Part shown: positions 34,689 to 46,525 of the stretch, one piece after another
Position numbering within the stretch: the first letter of the stretch is position 1
Layout of the letters: every line of letters starts with the position of its first letter
Assembly (NCBI GenBank): GCA_032622095.1
Contig: CP136067.1
Location: forward strand, 179,774,556-179,838,555
DNA from: Siphonodentalium dalli
Lineage: Eukaryota > Mollusca > Scaphopoda > Gadilida > Siphonodentaliidae
DNA: 64,000 nt
Direction: 5' to 3'
The notes under the pieces: model-generated
Told to the model about the DNA's origin: nothing
Seen by the model: only the letters and a program-made list of their open reading frames with translations
Database searches by the model: none
Made by a program: the position numbers and the translations under genes

Positions 34689-36903
34689 ATGTCTTTGAAG
34701 AAGCCGCAAGGACATTCTAAAAATCATAATCATCATCATCATAATACATCACATCAGAGCGCGAGATATCAAACTAAAACCGTATTCAAAACACCGTCAA
34801 AACATATGACCATAAATAAATGTCCACCTAATTACCAGAAGCTAAGTAGTTATGCAACTAAACCAGCGACTGGTACCCTAAACACCAGAGCAGCACATGT
34901 TACTATAAAAGAACAGAGACATCGTTCAGACCAGGCCAATAAAGTGAAACCTAATACATCTTAGCATGCTGATACGAGCACGAACAAACACGTGCATTCC
35001 CCAATTATAAATAGAAATTCCGCTGGTCACGTTAGAACAGATATGAATAAACGATTACATAAGATCGTTCCCAAACAAAAGGACATTAATAGTGAAGTAA
35101 ACACTAAAACTCGAAACCAACGACAAGCTAATCGAATTGCAACGGTTTACCAAAATAATAATAATAATGAGCCGAGTAAAAACTGTCAAAGTATAAATAA
35201 CCAGTCGGAACAGATGCAATTGCATACATTACCTAAACTCAAATACCATGCAGAGATTGCACAAAGACTGCAACAGCAAACGCCTTGTTCAACAATTATT
35301 AAAATTGGTAACCAACGCATTAGGGCATTACTTGACTCTGGGGCAAGTACAAGTTGCTTAAAATATGACGTGTATCGCTCCCTTCCAAATAAGCGCCCGT
35401 TAATAAAAGAAAAAATAATTCTGACCTCAGCAACAGGCCAAAATATGCAAGTATACGGCAGTATACATTTGCCCTTCAAAATTGGATCAATGTCATTAGT
35501 ACATAAATTCTTTATATTACCCAACCTAGCAAGATCAGCGATTTTTGGTCGCGATTTTTTAACAGACAAACATGTAAGACTCTATTTCGATTTGAATGCA
35601 TTTAGAGTAGGCAACAAAACATTTCCCATGTTACAGGATTTACATATAGCATCATTGCTACGTTCGCGGCAAGATATCAAATTACTACCCCATTCATGTG
35701 CATTGGTGAACACAAAAATAATTGGTACACCAGACATGTATGAGACACCATATCTTGGAGGAAGTCACGCCGATATCGGCATATTTAAGGATGAACCTAA
35801 TGTGTCCATTATGGACGGGATAGTTTCTGCATCAAAACGAGATATACCGGTCATGGTCATGAATAATTCAGACTCGTATATGTCTATATTTAAAGGTAAT
35901 ATAGTTGCGAAAACACATGGCCTAAGTTCAGACCAGATCTGTCAAACAAAGGCTAAGGTACCCACCACAAATAAAATGAATGATTCTCAAGAAGTATTTA
36001 GTATAGAAAATCAAACAAATATATCTAAGGCTGGCCAGAAACCTTTCAAATTGGACGATACCTGTGCCCCCGACCACCACAAAATTGAACTACTTGAACT
36101 GGTCTCCCAATATCAAGATGTGTTTACAAACGATCCAAATAAGGTAGGATTTTGCGATAAAATAGTCATGCGTGTTGATACCAAACCAGATGCAGAACCT
36201 ATCTTTTGTCGTGCGTATCCTACTCCATTACATAGACGCGAACACATGGAAAAAGCACTTCAAAAATTATTAGATGCTGGTATTATAAAGAAAACTACAA
36301 ACACGAGTTGGTCATTCCCTGCCTTATTGATCCGTAAGGGAATCGTAGATCCTAATGGAAATCATAATTATAGACTATGTATAGACCTGAGAAAGCTAAA
36401 TAAAATCACCGTCCCATTACGATGGTACCTCCCCTCTTTTACCGAAGTTTCCAGCCGCCTCCAAAAATCCAAAGTATTTTCCACAATCGACATTAGCCAA
36501 GCTTATCATGTTATCGGTGTTCTCAAAGAACATCAAGAAAAGTTAACTATGAACACAGATTTCGGATTGTTTTCTTTCACAAGGGCCCCATTTGGCTATT
36601 GCAACTCGAGCGCGACGTTTTTGACATTAATCCATAAAGCATTGGAAGGGTTAAGTTTTGTCGACAGCTTCGTCGACGATTTAATTTGTCACAGCGAAAC
36701 GGAGGCCCTCCATAAACAGCACCTCAAAATAGTATTCGAACGACTCAGAGAGTATGGATTAGTAGCACGATTAACAAAGTCCCAATTTTATATGAAAGAA
36801 GTAAAATTTTTAGGGCATATCGTATCACAAAATGGAACGCGCCCAGATCCCGCCAAAGTTAAAGCCATACAAGATGTGCCAGCCCCAACATCAGTGAAAT
36901 TTG
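34689..36903 (+). pseudogene. Gypsy pol: protease and reverse transcriptase
   Basis: This frame differs from gag and begins 3 bases after its stop, so expression would need frameshifting or reinitiation. TAG at 34962-34964 interrupts it. Protease: the LLDSGASTSCLK catalytic aspartate, with FGRDFL downstream. Reverse transcriptase: LRKLNKITVP, FSTIDISQAYHVI, RAPFGYCNSSATF, catalytic FVDDLICHS and KSQFYMKEVKFLGHIVSQNG. The frame breaks off after APTSVK near 36900, where the thumb/connection segment that normally precedes RNase H is missing and the frame changes. Confidence 0.88.
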
Positions 36904-39267
36904 CTTAAAGTACCTACTATGGCCTACCCTGATAGGAACAGGAAAATGATCTTATATTGCGATGCATCAATGCATTCAGTGGGGGGATCATTAGTCCAGC
37001 CATACCCAGAAAACTAATTAGAAACTGATATCAAAACCCCGGAATTTCCAATTTGCTTTGTTAGCAAAAAGTTGAATCACTCTCAACGAAATTACAGTAC
37101 TACAGAGCGCGAAGCACTCGCCATATATGTATGTCTAAAGAAACTCAATTTCTATCTAGAAGGATCGGACGTAGAAATACGAACAGATCATTTACCCCTA
37201 GTTTCTATGTTTCAAAATACTCAGATGGCTAATAAACGTATTCAAAAATGGTTTATTGAAATTTCCGCATACAATCCAAAACTTACTTATATACAAGGGT
37301 CTGAAAATATAGCCGCTGACTTTTGTTCTCGTGTGGACCCGACAAACCAACAGAGTATGTCAGAGTGTTCAGTGGAGAGCGAAGAGAAAACGCCATACGA
37401 CATAGCGATCAATGACGGATCACTAAACATATTACATTCACAGAAAATAAAAAATTACGTCAAGACAATAGGTAAACAAAAAGTGCATACGTTGCCCGAC
37501 ACTATATTAATTTCCGAAAATGAACAACTAAATGTACCTACCAATATCGAAGAAATGCAAAAAGAGGACCATATTATATCAGTCATAATTCGCAAATTAA
37601 AATCCGATAAACCACCCGAAAAGATAACAAAGCAATATATATTGAAAGACGGAATTCTATACTATATGTCTGTATTTAATGAGCAAGCATCGGAACGCAT
37701 TTATGTCCCGGAAAAGCTGACTAAGCAGATAATTTCTGAATATCATATTGTCGGTCATTATGGATCCCAACGAATGTACCATACCATACGTTTGCGATAT
37801 TATTGGCCACGAATGTTCCCAATGATAGTCAGTTTCGCCAACAATTGCCACATTTGTAAACAAAGAAATCAAAACACTGCCCATATACCAAATCAAATGA
37901 CGGACATACCGAGCCGACCAGGGTAAATGATCGCGATAGATTTAATGGGAAAATTTAACCCACCCACAGCCAGCTGCAATTCCTACATTTTAACGGTCAT
38001 AGATTTATTCAGTTTACACAAAATGGCATATGCGCTTCCCACAAAACACGCAGAAGTGGTTGCTGAAAGACTTATGACTCAGTATTTCACCATATTTGGT
38101 TATCCTGCTTGTCTGGTATCAGACAATGGCAGTGACGTATGCAGTGAGGTATTCAAAATAATATCTAACTACTATGTTATTCAGCATCGCAAGACCTCGT
38201 TCTATGCGCCTTTCAGCAACGGATCAAGCGAACGATCTCACCGCGACTACAATGGAATATTAGCCAAATTAACTGAAGGAAATCCAACATCATGGGACCT
38301 ATTTCTCAATTTCGCATCAGAAGCCATGAATTTTCATGTCTCAGCAACGACTCAATTTTCTCCATATTTTTTAACTTGCTGCAGACACCCCCAAATAAAT
38401 ATTGACAAGATACTGACACCGCGACAGAAATACACGGGTGAATGCCTCATTCAACAGTTACTAGAGAAGCAGCACTTCGCATTTCAATTAGTTAAACAAA
38501 ATATGAAACAAGTCAAGACGAAACGAAACGAAAACAGTAAAGGTAAAATACCGGAATTTCCCATAGGTTCCCAGGTCTATGTTAAGAATCACAGACAAAC
38601 CCATAAACTAGGTATGAAATATGATCCATTTTGGGTGATACTTAAACAAACAGGACCAGTTTCGTATGTAATTCGTAATCAAATTACAGGCAGTTTATCT
38701 AAAAGTCATGCCAAACATTTAAAATTAGCGACGACTAAATGGCATACACCACAATTACAGGAGAACCAGAAAGTTCGGAAAAGCAGATTTGTATTCCCAC
38801 ATAAGTCATCAACACAAAGCTCCGATGCTGACATATCGAGTAATAGCAACAATTCGGACACCGAAAATGAGAACCACGATACAGCCCCTTTAACACAGTT
38901 AATACGACAAAACCACGTCATCCGGGACGGATCGGATTCAAATGAACCAGTGCCCCTACCAGAGATGGCACATAAGTTGATAGCATCAAAGCGCGAACAT
39001 GAAAAACAATCATTTTCATCAACTGAACCATATAACCCTTATGATATGCTAACGCAAAACGATGAAGCAAAAATGTACAATGCAAGTTCATCAACCGAGC
39101 CATACAATCCGTATAACATGTCAACCCAACAATTAGTACAACAAAACAAGCGTAAAAGCAAGTCCAGTTGCGATACATATAACATGTCAACCGAAAATTA
39201 TGATCCTTTCGATATAACCACTCAAACCGACAAAAATAGCACAGACGAACAGAGCATGTCGATATAG
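36904..39267 (+). pseudogene. Gypsy pol: RNase H and integrase
   Basis: RNase H: AYPDRNRKMILYCDAS, then TAA at 37015-37017, then QRNYSTTEREALAIYVCL and RTDHLPLVSMF. Integrase: zinc-binding H-x3-H...C-x2-C (EYHIVGHYG ... NNCHICKQR). TAA at 37924-37926 falls just before the catalytic core, which shows MIAIDLMGKF, VSDNGSDVCSE and NGSSERSHRDYN (D, D, E). A GPF/Y-like C-terminal module follows (YDPFWVILKQTGPVSYVIRN). The hydrophilic tail repeats an EPYNPYDMLTQ-type motif three or four times (39020-39230). The three segments share one frame, so each break is a single stop. Confidence 0.88.
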
Positions 39268-41457
39268 GAAAATAAAATATGTAAACAACTACCATAATTA
39301 GATAACATACATAATCATAAAAGCAACTAACCTCATACACTCAACTCTATATCCAAAAGCACGAAACGAAAACAGCTCACACATGTATAAACTTTAACTG
39401 AATAAAACTCAACAACTTAACTCCAGGAAACAAACTGACAAAGTAAAAATTACCAATTTCTAACAAAGACGACCAGATCTATACCGCGCGAAATGCAACG
39501 AATATTATTGGACAATCTCCACCTATCATAAATAAATAGCACCCTGTCGTAAAAAGACACAATAATAAGAGAGAATTGTCATCGCGCAAAACCAGGACTG
39601 CCAGACCATGTGCAGTGCATGTAACACGATATGGCAATCACACACGCACCAAGTGGGTGACATATTTCTTTTCACCAACCCGCCCAGATGCACAAAATCG
39701 AGGCTTAATTAATCAAAGAAACCGATCTGAACTATACAAAGTGGGTTGGCCAATAATACAGAAATTTAACGCCATGTACCCGTATATATCACGCACATGG
39801 CCCCCTCACAGCAAGGCAATATTTCATCTCCAGCAAGTTATCACCTGGCGGCCAACACGCTTTATTATCGCATCAATCAACAATTCGGGAGACGCGAATA
39901 ACTTCGACCTCTTCAAATTTCAGGCGAATCGCATGCATTAATTTAAATGCTAAATCAAAGCAAGAAACATGAAGCATTTCCACTCATACAAGTTAGATGC
40001 CAAGTTCATAATTTATCAGACAGTTTTGCCTCATTAGCACTCAGATAATAGCATGTGTCACGACGGACACATATACTAATTAAATTATTCACGCCCCATC
40101 TTCGGAATAATTATCACAGACACCGAATAAACAATTACGTCATAATGAATCGTGTTAATCACCACAACGGTAATCATACACATAATCACGCGTAGTTACC
40201 ACCCTGTGTTCAATCCAATGCAATAGCGACGATTCATAGCTAAAATTATCGCTGGTCCGGCCGGGTAGAATGTAGACAAGTGCAGTCAAAGTCTGATCAA
40301 CTTTGATTCCACATAGATCAAATGAACTAGTATAGAGACCAGGAAACGCATCTCAACACATACGCGTAACCACTCTTCATATAAACATATCATGATTCAT
40401 TATCTTCCCAAAGATAGCTTTACCGGTTCAAGTTATCCAAATAATCACAATTATATACCGCTTGTAAAATATCTTAATCTCAAGTGTCAAAATCGCCCCA
40501 CGCTACATCGACAAATACAATTGTCACATGGCGGGGTATGACAATAACATAGGTTGAAATGATGGCCTACATTAAGGGACAAGCGCATATATCTGAGTAT
40601 ATAACTTTAATTGTCATGTAGCAATGCCAAGCATCAATGATGACCGAATCAATCGATATTTTAACCGTACGCGCGCGATGTAAAACTTCAAACCCAAGTA
40701 CCCAGTTGATATCGCACTCCAGTATAAATCATACGACATTATGTGAAAACAAATTTATTTCTATCTCAACCACAAATAAATATCACATGAATGCAAATGG
40801 CAGCCCATGTTTGAAGCAATCGCACGAATCCCAATATTTTTATACACAAAGCACGACTACCAACAGAGCCTACACCCCTCCCTCAATTTTTAAACCAATT
40901 GAGTCCCACCCGAATCATTTTAATCATGTAACAGTTCTCCCGATTTTTTTTATTATCATACAATTTTAATCATTATTTTCCAACCCCCTTTCCAAGTCAT
41001 TACAACCGAATGCCTCCAAAAATACAAGCTTTGCAAACGCACATCTTATCGCAATAATGAAACAGTTTGTCCACAAGCCAGGAGCCGGAAGTGGACATTA
41101 GCGCTCGCCAATCGAGCACATCCATGAACTCTTGAACGAAGTATCGTTCACCCACTGATTGTTCAACATAATTATTATTGCATTACATGTATTCTAATGT
41201 CATTTATATTGATACCCTTTATACTATCACACTTATGTTACCTCATCATGCCAACCCTCTTCATAATGCAAATGGCTTCAACATATACATAGATATATAT
41301 ATTCAATTTATACAATTTTTTTATGACGACAACACGCCGTAACTTATATGCACAGGCAACCCTTGAATCAACTCTACTCATTGTACAAGCATACCGAAGT
41401 ACCAAACCCCTAGATTTTAACACTAGTAGTCAAAATCTGAAAATAAGGGGGACCCTA
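39268..41457 (+). other. Gypsy 3' internal region without recognised gene
   Basis: About 2.2 kb lies between integrase and the 3' LTR. Frames at 39576-39941 (121 codons) and 40637-40969 (110 codons) show no signal peptide, membrane anchor or coiled coil, so I see no env. A purine run before the LTR (AAAATAAGGGGGA at 41440-41452) is a candidate polypurine tract. Near 40305-40360, CCACATAGAT.AAATG and CGCATCTCA resemble the LTR/leader junction at 32929-32990, a possible relic. Confidence 0.5.
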
Positions 41458-41945
41458 TGTAGAGTAATCACCCCTACCCCTTCTTATTCAAGTGACGTGA
41501 TAGTACATACTAAACATCCATCTTACCTATGGGGGAGACAGAATATAATCGAACTATAGTAACCCCAACTAAATTGCCAAGGTCATACTCGGAGAGGCCG
41601 CGACCTATGAGTTATGCAAGTCTAACCACAAAGGAAGGAGCCTTAGGTAATAATTCCCAGTTCACCCATGGGTCAGTACAGACAAAGAGATGCACTAATG
41701 ACGGCTACCAGTCATTAGCGATATATAAACCAGACATTAATCTACTCTTCAATTAGTTTCGGCTCTTCAAACTAATTGGCAGGCATCAACATCAGGTCGC
41801 TAATTAATAAGCGACGCCTTCGGTCGTTCTATGACATCTATGATTGATTCACAATTATGTATCATTTACCATCACAAGCTGTTGACTATACATTGATATT
41901 AGATGTGAATAAATGATATACAAGAACTGACTTCATTCTTCCACA
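41458..41945 (+). repeat. Gypsy 3' LTR
   Basis: 488 bases, the same length as the 5' LTR and about 99 percent identical by eye. The following GAAG (41946-41949) is the target duplication, after which TLR copy 2 coding sequence resumes. Confidence 0.95.
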
Positions 41946-41949
41946 GAAG

Positions 41950-42088
41950 AGCAGCAAGGGAACTCCACTCGCCAAAGAAGATTGTCCCGCACAGAACATT
42001 TCTTCAGGGTTCTAGGTAGTTTTAGCATTGCCCGCTCGTCAAAGTCAACAATAATATTGCTTTCGATAAATATAGCTTCCAAATTCGT
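41950..42088 (-). pseudogene. TLR copy 2, segment beyond the gypsy insertion
   Basis: Read on the minus strand this continues the ectodomain interrupted at 32445. Homology to copy 4 at 57265-57405 is clear (CATTGTCCCGCA-like, GTAGCTTTAGCATTGCC-like and TATAGCTTCCA-like stretches), and the codon frame is preserved across the insertion. Homology ends at about 42088, where W sequence begins. The first half of the receptor, including the signal peptide, is therefore absent. Confidence 0.85.
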
Positions 42089-42660
42089 CACTTTAAAAAG
42101 CCGACGATAATCCTACAGATTGACGCCTCTGGGATTCCTTTTCCAATGTGCTATGATGTTGGTGCGTCCTGCTGAATTGCTATGTTGCTGGTAGGGCGAA
42201 CAGATGTGCATTGTATTCGATGTGATGAAAGTACGACGTATGTAACTGTAACCAAATGGGATGTTTTATCAGAGATTCTACAAAGTCTGTGGATCTTCGA
42301 TCTTTAATCGCATCGAATGAAATATGGTGGCCTACATTGTATTCGATGCGATGGAAGAACGACGTCTGTAAGGCCCGCTACGGTGCCTGTGAGATACGAA
42401 TGATTGCGATTGCTAGTATTTTTCAGTTTTTGTTGCCTGATATATAAGCAGGAATTTGGCTAAGGATATTCTGAATTATTTTGTGAAAAATCGGCACGTG
42501 GATTTTTTAACTCACCCGATATTCAAAATAACACTATTCGTACATGTATCAATCACGATAAATACTTACCACACAACCGGTTGTTATACTCCATGGAGGA
42601 CACCCATCCGCGTCAAAGCGATCTAAACACAAAATATCCCCAGCGACGTAGGCGAAATGC
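42089..42660. repeat. Upstream segment W, copy 2
   Basis: Matches 18322-18375, 19250-19741 and 22964-23035 in order (AAAAGCCGACGATAATCC, GCGTCCTGCTGAATTGCTAT, CAACCGGTTGTTA, CATCCGCGTCAAAGCGA). It lacks the double-hairpin element, the 62-bp array and the LINE present in copy 1, and so records their empty sites at 42093 and 42586. No gene. Confidence 0.8.
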
Positions 42661-44478
42661 TATAGGAATCACGGAACTAAATGGTTTCCCATAGGCGACA
42701 GTGTTAACGTTTCGGCCAAATTCGCTGAATTGAAGCCTGCAGGCCATACCAGTGATGTTTACCCAGCTAGATTGACACCAGTTGATCACGAACATGCACG
42801 AAAAATCATAGGTCATGTGTTTACTTTTTAAAATAAATCCCCAAGTGTACGACAGGGCTATCTCACAGCCAAATTTGATCTGGAAAAACCCAGATCTACA
42901 ACAGCTAGTTAAATACATTTCCCACTCACAAAAATCCGTTCCCCCATTCATTCACCAGTTTAAATTATTTAGATATTATGTACAAATCAAATAAACGCGA
43001 TGTCATCCTTTAATAACGTGTCGCATGTATCAGGTGAAGGTCATTCTTCAGTTACCTTCACCTTTAGGGTTCCACGGTGTACTCGCTCCCCGACTCTAGA
43101 ACACAGTTAGCTCCCTGATTCCTATATATATGTATATGTGTGAATAACAGCGTTTCTTATAGTATTTTATCAAAATATAGACCTTACTGAAATCAAAAAT
43201 GGATTATATCGAGCAGTAGTGGTTTATTTTTCCAATATGAGGCATCCTGAAAATTAGTGTCAATCCTCAAAATAAAGCCAACAAATTTAGCTTTGTTTTC
43301 AATTTTACTAGCTAATGCATCTTGTATAACTGAAGTATGTCCTTATATACCATAATATTACTAAATTGAAGAGGAAATGTTAATATACATTTTGAGAAGG
43401 ATATATTGTCCAATTTTAAACCCTTTTCATGCAGAATTTGGCAATTTATAATAAATATTTACCAAAATTAACAGAAAATATTTTTTTATTTTTTTTTTAA
43501 TAGCGATGTAAAGCAACCATAAGTCAATTTAAATATCGAAACATTATGATACAACATCAGACACAGCCTCAGGCATGAAATTTTACCAGATGGCAGGGCA
43601 TACTGTCTGTTTAACAAAGCTGCCATGACAGTTTTGCACGACTGTAACTCTAGTGGTGATGCCATCACCCCCCCCCCCCCGACTTGGGGTGGGGCTACGG
43701 TCCCAGATAAGGCTACTGGGTGCCGGAAAAGCTTAATTGGGTCAAATGACACATTTTCCCAATGGGGGGGGGGCTAACACTCCTCAAAATTGTGGGGAGG
43801 GGGGGGCTTTAGACCCCCTGACCCCCTAATGGTACCTGACATCCCAGCAGAATTACCGGATTTATCACTTTCTTTACTATCTACAGGCGAATCCATGCGT
43901 TTCTTCTTTAAATCTGTCCAAAATGTGGTCATTTTCATTTGAAAATAAGAAAATATGGAAATAAAAACTTATCATGGTGAGACGTGAAATTTCGTAAAAT
44001 TCAAATTTTTCTTATAGAAATCACGGAACTAAATGGTTTCCCATAGGCGACAGTGTTAACGTTTCGGCTAAATTCGCTGAATTAAAGCCTGCAGGCCATA
44101 CCAGTGATGTTTACCCAGCTAGATTGACACCAGTTGATCACGAAAATGTAAGAAAAATCATAGGTCATGTGTTTACTTTTTAAAATAAATCCCCAAGTGT
44201 ACGACAGGGCTATCTCACAGCCAAATTTGATCTGGAAAAACCCAGATCTACAACAGCTAGTTAAATACATTTCCCGCTCACAAAAATCCGTTCCCCCATT
44301 CATTCACCAGTTTAAATTATTTAGATATTATGTACAAATCAAATAAACGCGATGTCATCCTTTAATAACGTGTCGCATGTATCAGGTGAAGGTCATTCTT
44401 CAGTTACCTTCACCTTTAGGGTTCCACGGTGTACTCGCTCCCCGACTCTAGAACACATTTAGCTCCCTGATTCCATTA
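42661..44478. mobile_element. Element with 460-bp terminal direct repeats
   Basis: Direct repeats at about 42661-43118 and 44019-44478 differ at roughly eight sites by eye. Both begin G(G/A)AATCACGGAAC and end GCTCCCTGATTCC, with GGAATCA/TGATTCC as a short inverted tip. The pair flanks 0.9 kb containing no gene. Host homology with 22964-23160 stops at the left border and resumes just after the right border, so the block inserted as a unit, like an LTR element without coding sequence. The ends are not TG...CA. An alternative is two copies of one MITE plus a spacer. Confidence 0.6.
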
Positions 44479-44584
44479 AGCATCTATGTGATGCTTGAGA
44501 AGATTCAACGTACCTTTATCGTATCTTCAATACTTCATATTGTTTGACTGCACTGTTAAACAGGTTTCTGTAATTTCACGGAAC

Positions 44585-45121
44585 AAAGGGCAGGCAAAAT
44601 ATGTGACCCGCCATATAACATCCAGTCGTAAGTCGGGATTTTTTTTAACCCCGTGCCAATGCATTGGCCTAACAATTGTTTTCATTTTTTGAAAATAAAT
44701 GTTTCTTATAATTTTTAGGACATAAAATAAAAAACACCCATTACCCAGCATTACCCTGTTTTTTTAGGGTATACTTAAGCATGCTATAGCGAATTTAAAA
44801 ACAAACTGGATAAAACCTTAGGGGCGTGTTATAACTCAAAACTATCATCAAGTATTCATAGTAATAATTTTGATGCCCATGAAAAACATAAGTTTTCCTG
44901 GCACTAAACCTACAAAATAAGTCTGTTGAAGAATATAAGAAAAAATTATTAAAATTGTAAAAAATTGTAAAAAATAATAACAAATGATGAAAGATTGTTA
45001 GGCCAATGCATACTCTTATATAGGCGAGGCGACCTGTGGTCGACTCGCATATATAAGAGAATGCATTGGCACAGGGTATATGGGTTGATACAAAAATCGG
45101 ATCCGGCACTGAAAGGGTTAA
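44585..45121. mobile_element. Chimeric double-hairpin element (copy P3)
   Basis: The left end (ATATGTGACCCGCCATAT, CCAGTCGTAAGTCGGGATT) matches the 47792 element. The right part, from GGGTATACTTAAGCATGC (about 44767) through the palindrome 45003-45069 to CCGGCACTGAAAGGG-TTAA (45118-45121), matches the reverse complement of 63226-63535. The left palindrome has collapsed to CCAATGCATTGG (44656-44667). It looks like a recombinant of two subfamilies. Confidence 0.7.
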
Positions 45122-45913
45122 TAGTCTGGGTTCGTTCAGACAGAAAACAAATTCGATGAAGCTGACGTGTACTGTTCTGCTCACAGTGAGCCGATATACA
45201 TCATGATTGTTCATGTATAGCCCAATAAACTTTCAGGGATTGTATTCACCAGCTGGGTTAATATATAGCGCAGGTGGTTTATACCGGGCTTTATACTGTG
45301 GTCGTCAGTCGGATCGACATGTCGCCGTGTATAGGATTGTCCAATCAATGAGCTTTAACGAGGACCATAGATTGACCAGTATTGTTGAAAGCATGAAATT
45401 TCCAAACATTGCATTTCTTTTACAAAAGTCGGGGTGATACCCCATAAACCCCTGCCCCTAGGAATGTCAGTGACTGCTTAATCCAAAAATATTTCAGAGC
45501 GGGTAGTATTTAATAATATATGTATAATCAGCATAACGTGTTATCGTTCACATCATGTGACACATATTGTACATTACATTGTTTTGACATGATTGTTTCG
45601 AAATGTCATATAAAGTTGATCTGAAAAACAAAATCGTTTTTTCCAAGTGGTGGATCTGATCTAACCCCGGAAACACGGAAGTACCCCCTTCGGTCCAAAG
45701 ACAAAACAACTATACAAATAAACAAAACAAATATTCACAAATCGGCGTTCTTAATAACATGTGCGAACACCAGCACAGCCATTATTAAATTAAAGACAAA
45801 ATAAACAAAACAGATATTCAAATAGGCGTTCTTAATAACATGTGCGAACACCAGCACAGCCATTATTAAATTAAAGACAAAATAAACAAACAAAATATAC
45901 AAATAGGCGTTCT
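45122..45913 (-). repeat. TLR-unit downstream flank, copy 3
   Basis: Matches 28225-28473 and 29931-30387 without the inserted elements. The TTAA at 45355-45358 is intact, giving an empty site. The segment with GTGCGAACACCAGCACAGCC is present twice here (about 45760-45790 and 45840-45870), as a tandem of roughly 75 bases. Confidence 0.7.
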
Positions 45914-46372
45914 ATTGTATATTTTAAATATTTTGCGAAAACCCTGTATCAATGCATTCTCTTATATATGCGAGTCGACCATAGGTCGCCTCGCATATAT
46001 AATAGAATGCATTGGCCTGACAAATTATTTTTTTATTTTTTTTATTATTTTTTAATTGTTAAAGAATGTAAGAAAAAATGTTAAAAATTTATAAAGAATA
46101 TAAGAAAGAAATTATGAAAAATTGTTGAAGAATATAAGACAAAATGATAAAAAATGACAAAATTGTTAAAGAGTATAAGACAAAATGATACAAAATTGTT
46201 ATAAAATGTAAGAAAAAATAATAAAAATTGTTAAAAAATAATAAAACATTGTTAGACCAATGCATTCTCTTATATATGCGAGGCGACTTATGGTCGACTC
46301 GCATATATAAGATAATGCATTGGCACTGGGTTTTCGCAAAATTTTAGGAAGCTCCAGTCATGGAAGGGTTAA
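45914..46372. mobile_element. Double-hairpin element (copy P4) beside TLR copy 3
   Basis: Palindromes lie at 45949-46015 and 46257-46323, around an AT-rich core very similar to 30490-30720. The outer repeats are ATTTTGCGAAAACCCTGT and the inverted CTGGGTTTTCGCAAAATTTT; the right edge is GGAAGGG-TTAA (46369-46372). It occupies the same place as the copy at 30388. Confidence 0.75.
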
Positions 46373-46387
46373 AATGTATTCAGCTTA

Positions 46388-46495
46388 ATAAACAAAACAA
46401 CTATACAAATAAACAAAACAACTATACAAATAAACAAAACAACTATACAAATAAACAAAACAACTATACACATAAACAAAACAAATATTCACAAA
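46388..46495 (+). repeat. 21-bp tandem repeat, about five copies
   Basis: The unit AACAAAACAACTATACAAATA recurs every 21 bases and grades into AACAAAACAAATATTC, the 3'-flank unit shared by all TLR copies. It is a local expansion of 3'-flank sequence in copy 3. Confidence 0.9.
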
Positions 46496-46525
46496 TAGCC
46501 GTTCATAATAATATGTTCAACATAA

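Larger units (their letters stand above)
32446..41945 (+). mobile_element. Ty3/gypsy LTR retrotransposon inserted in TLR copy 2
   Basis: A 9.5-kb plus-strand element with two 488-bp LTRs, flanked by the 4-bp duplication GAAG (32442-32445 and 41946-41949). Removing the element and one GAAG rejoins the TLR reading frame. Internally there is a 44-bp tandem leader repeat, gag with a CCHC knuckle, protease, reverse transcriptase, RNase H and integrase in the Ty3/gypsy order, then 2.2 kb without recognisable genes. The LTRs differ at only about three positions, yet the coding region has four in-frame stops and a frame-changing deletion, so this copy was probably mobilised in trans. Confidence 0.95.

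Noticed and set aside
39576-39941. Possible env gene downstream of gypsy integrase
   Set aside because: No signal peptide, membrane anchor, fusion peptide-like stretch or cysteine pattern is visible.
42613-42951. Minus-strand frame MNGGTDFCEWEMYLTSCC, with a second version at 44082-44303
   Set aside because: The similarity reflects the 460-bp terminal direct repeats. There is no recognised domain and the second version is truncated.
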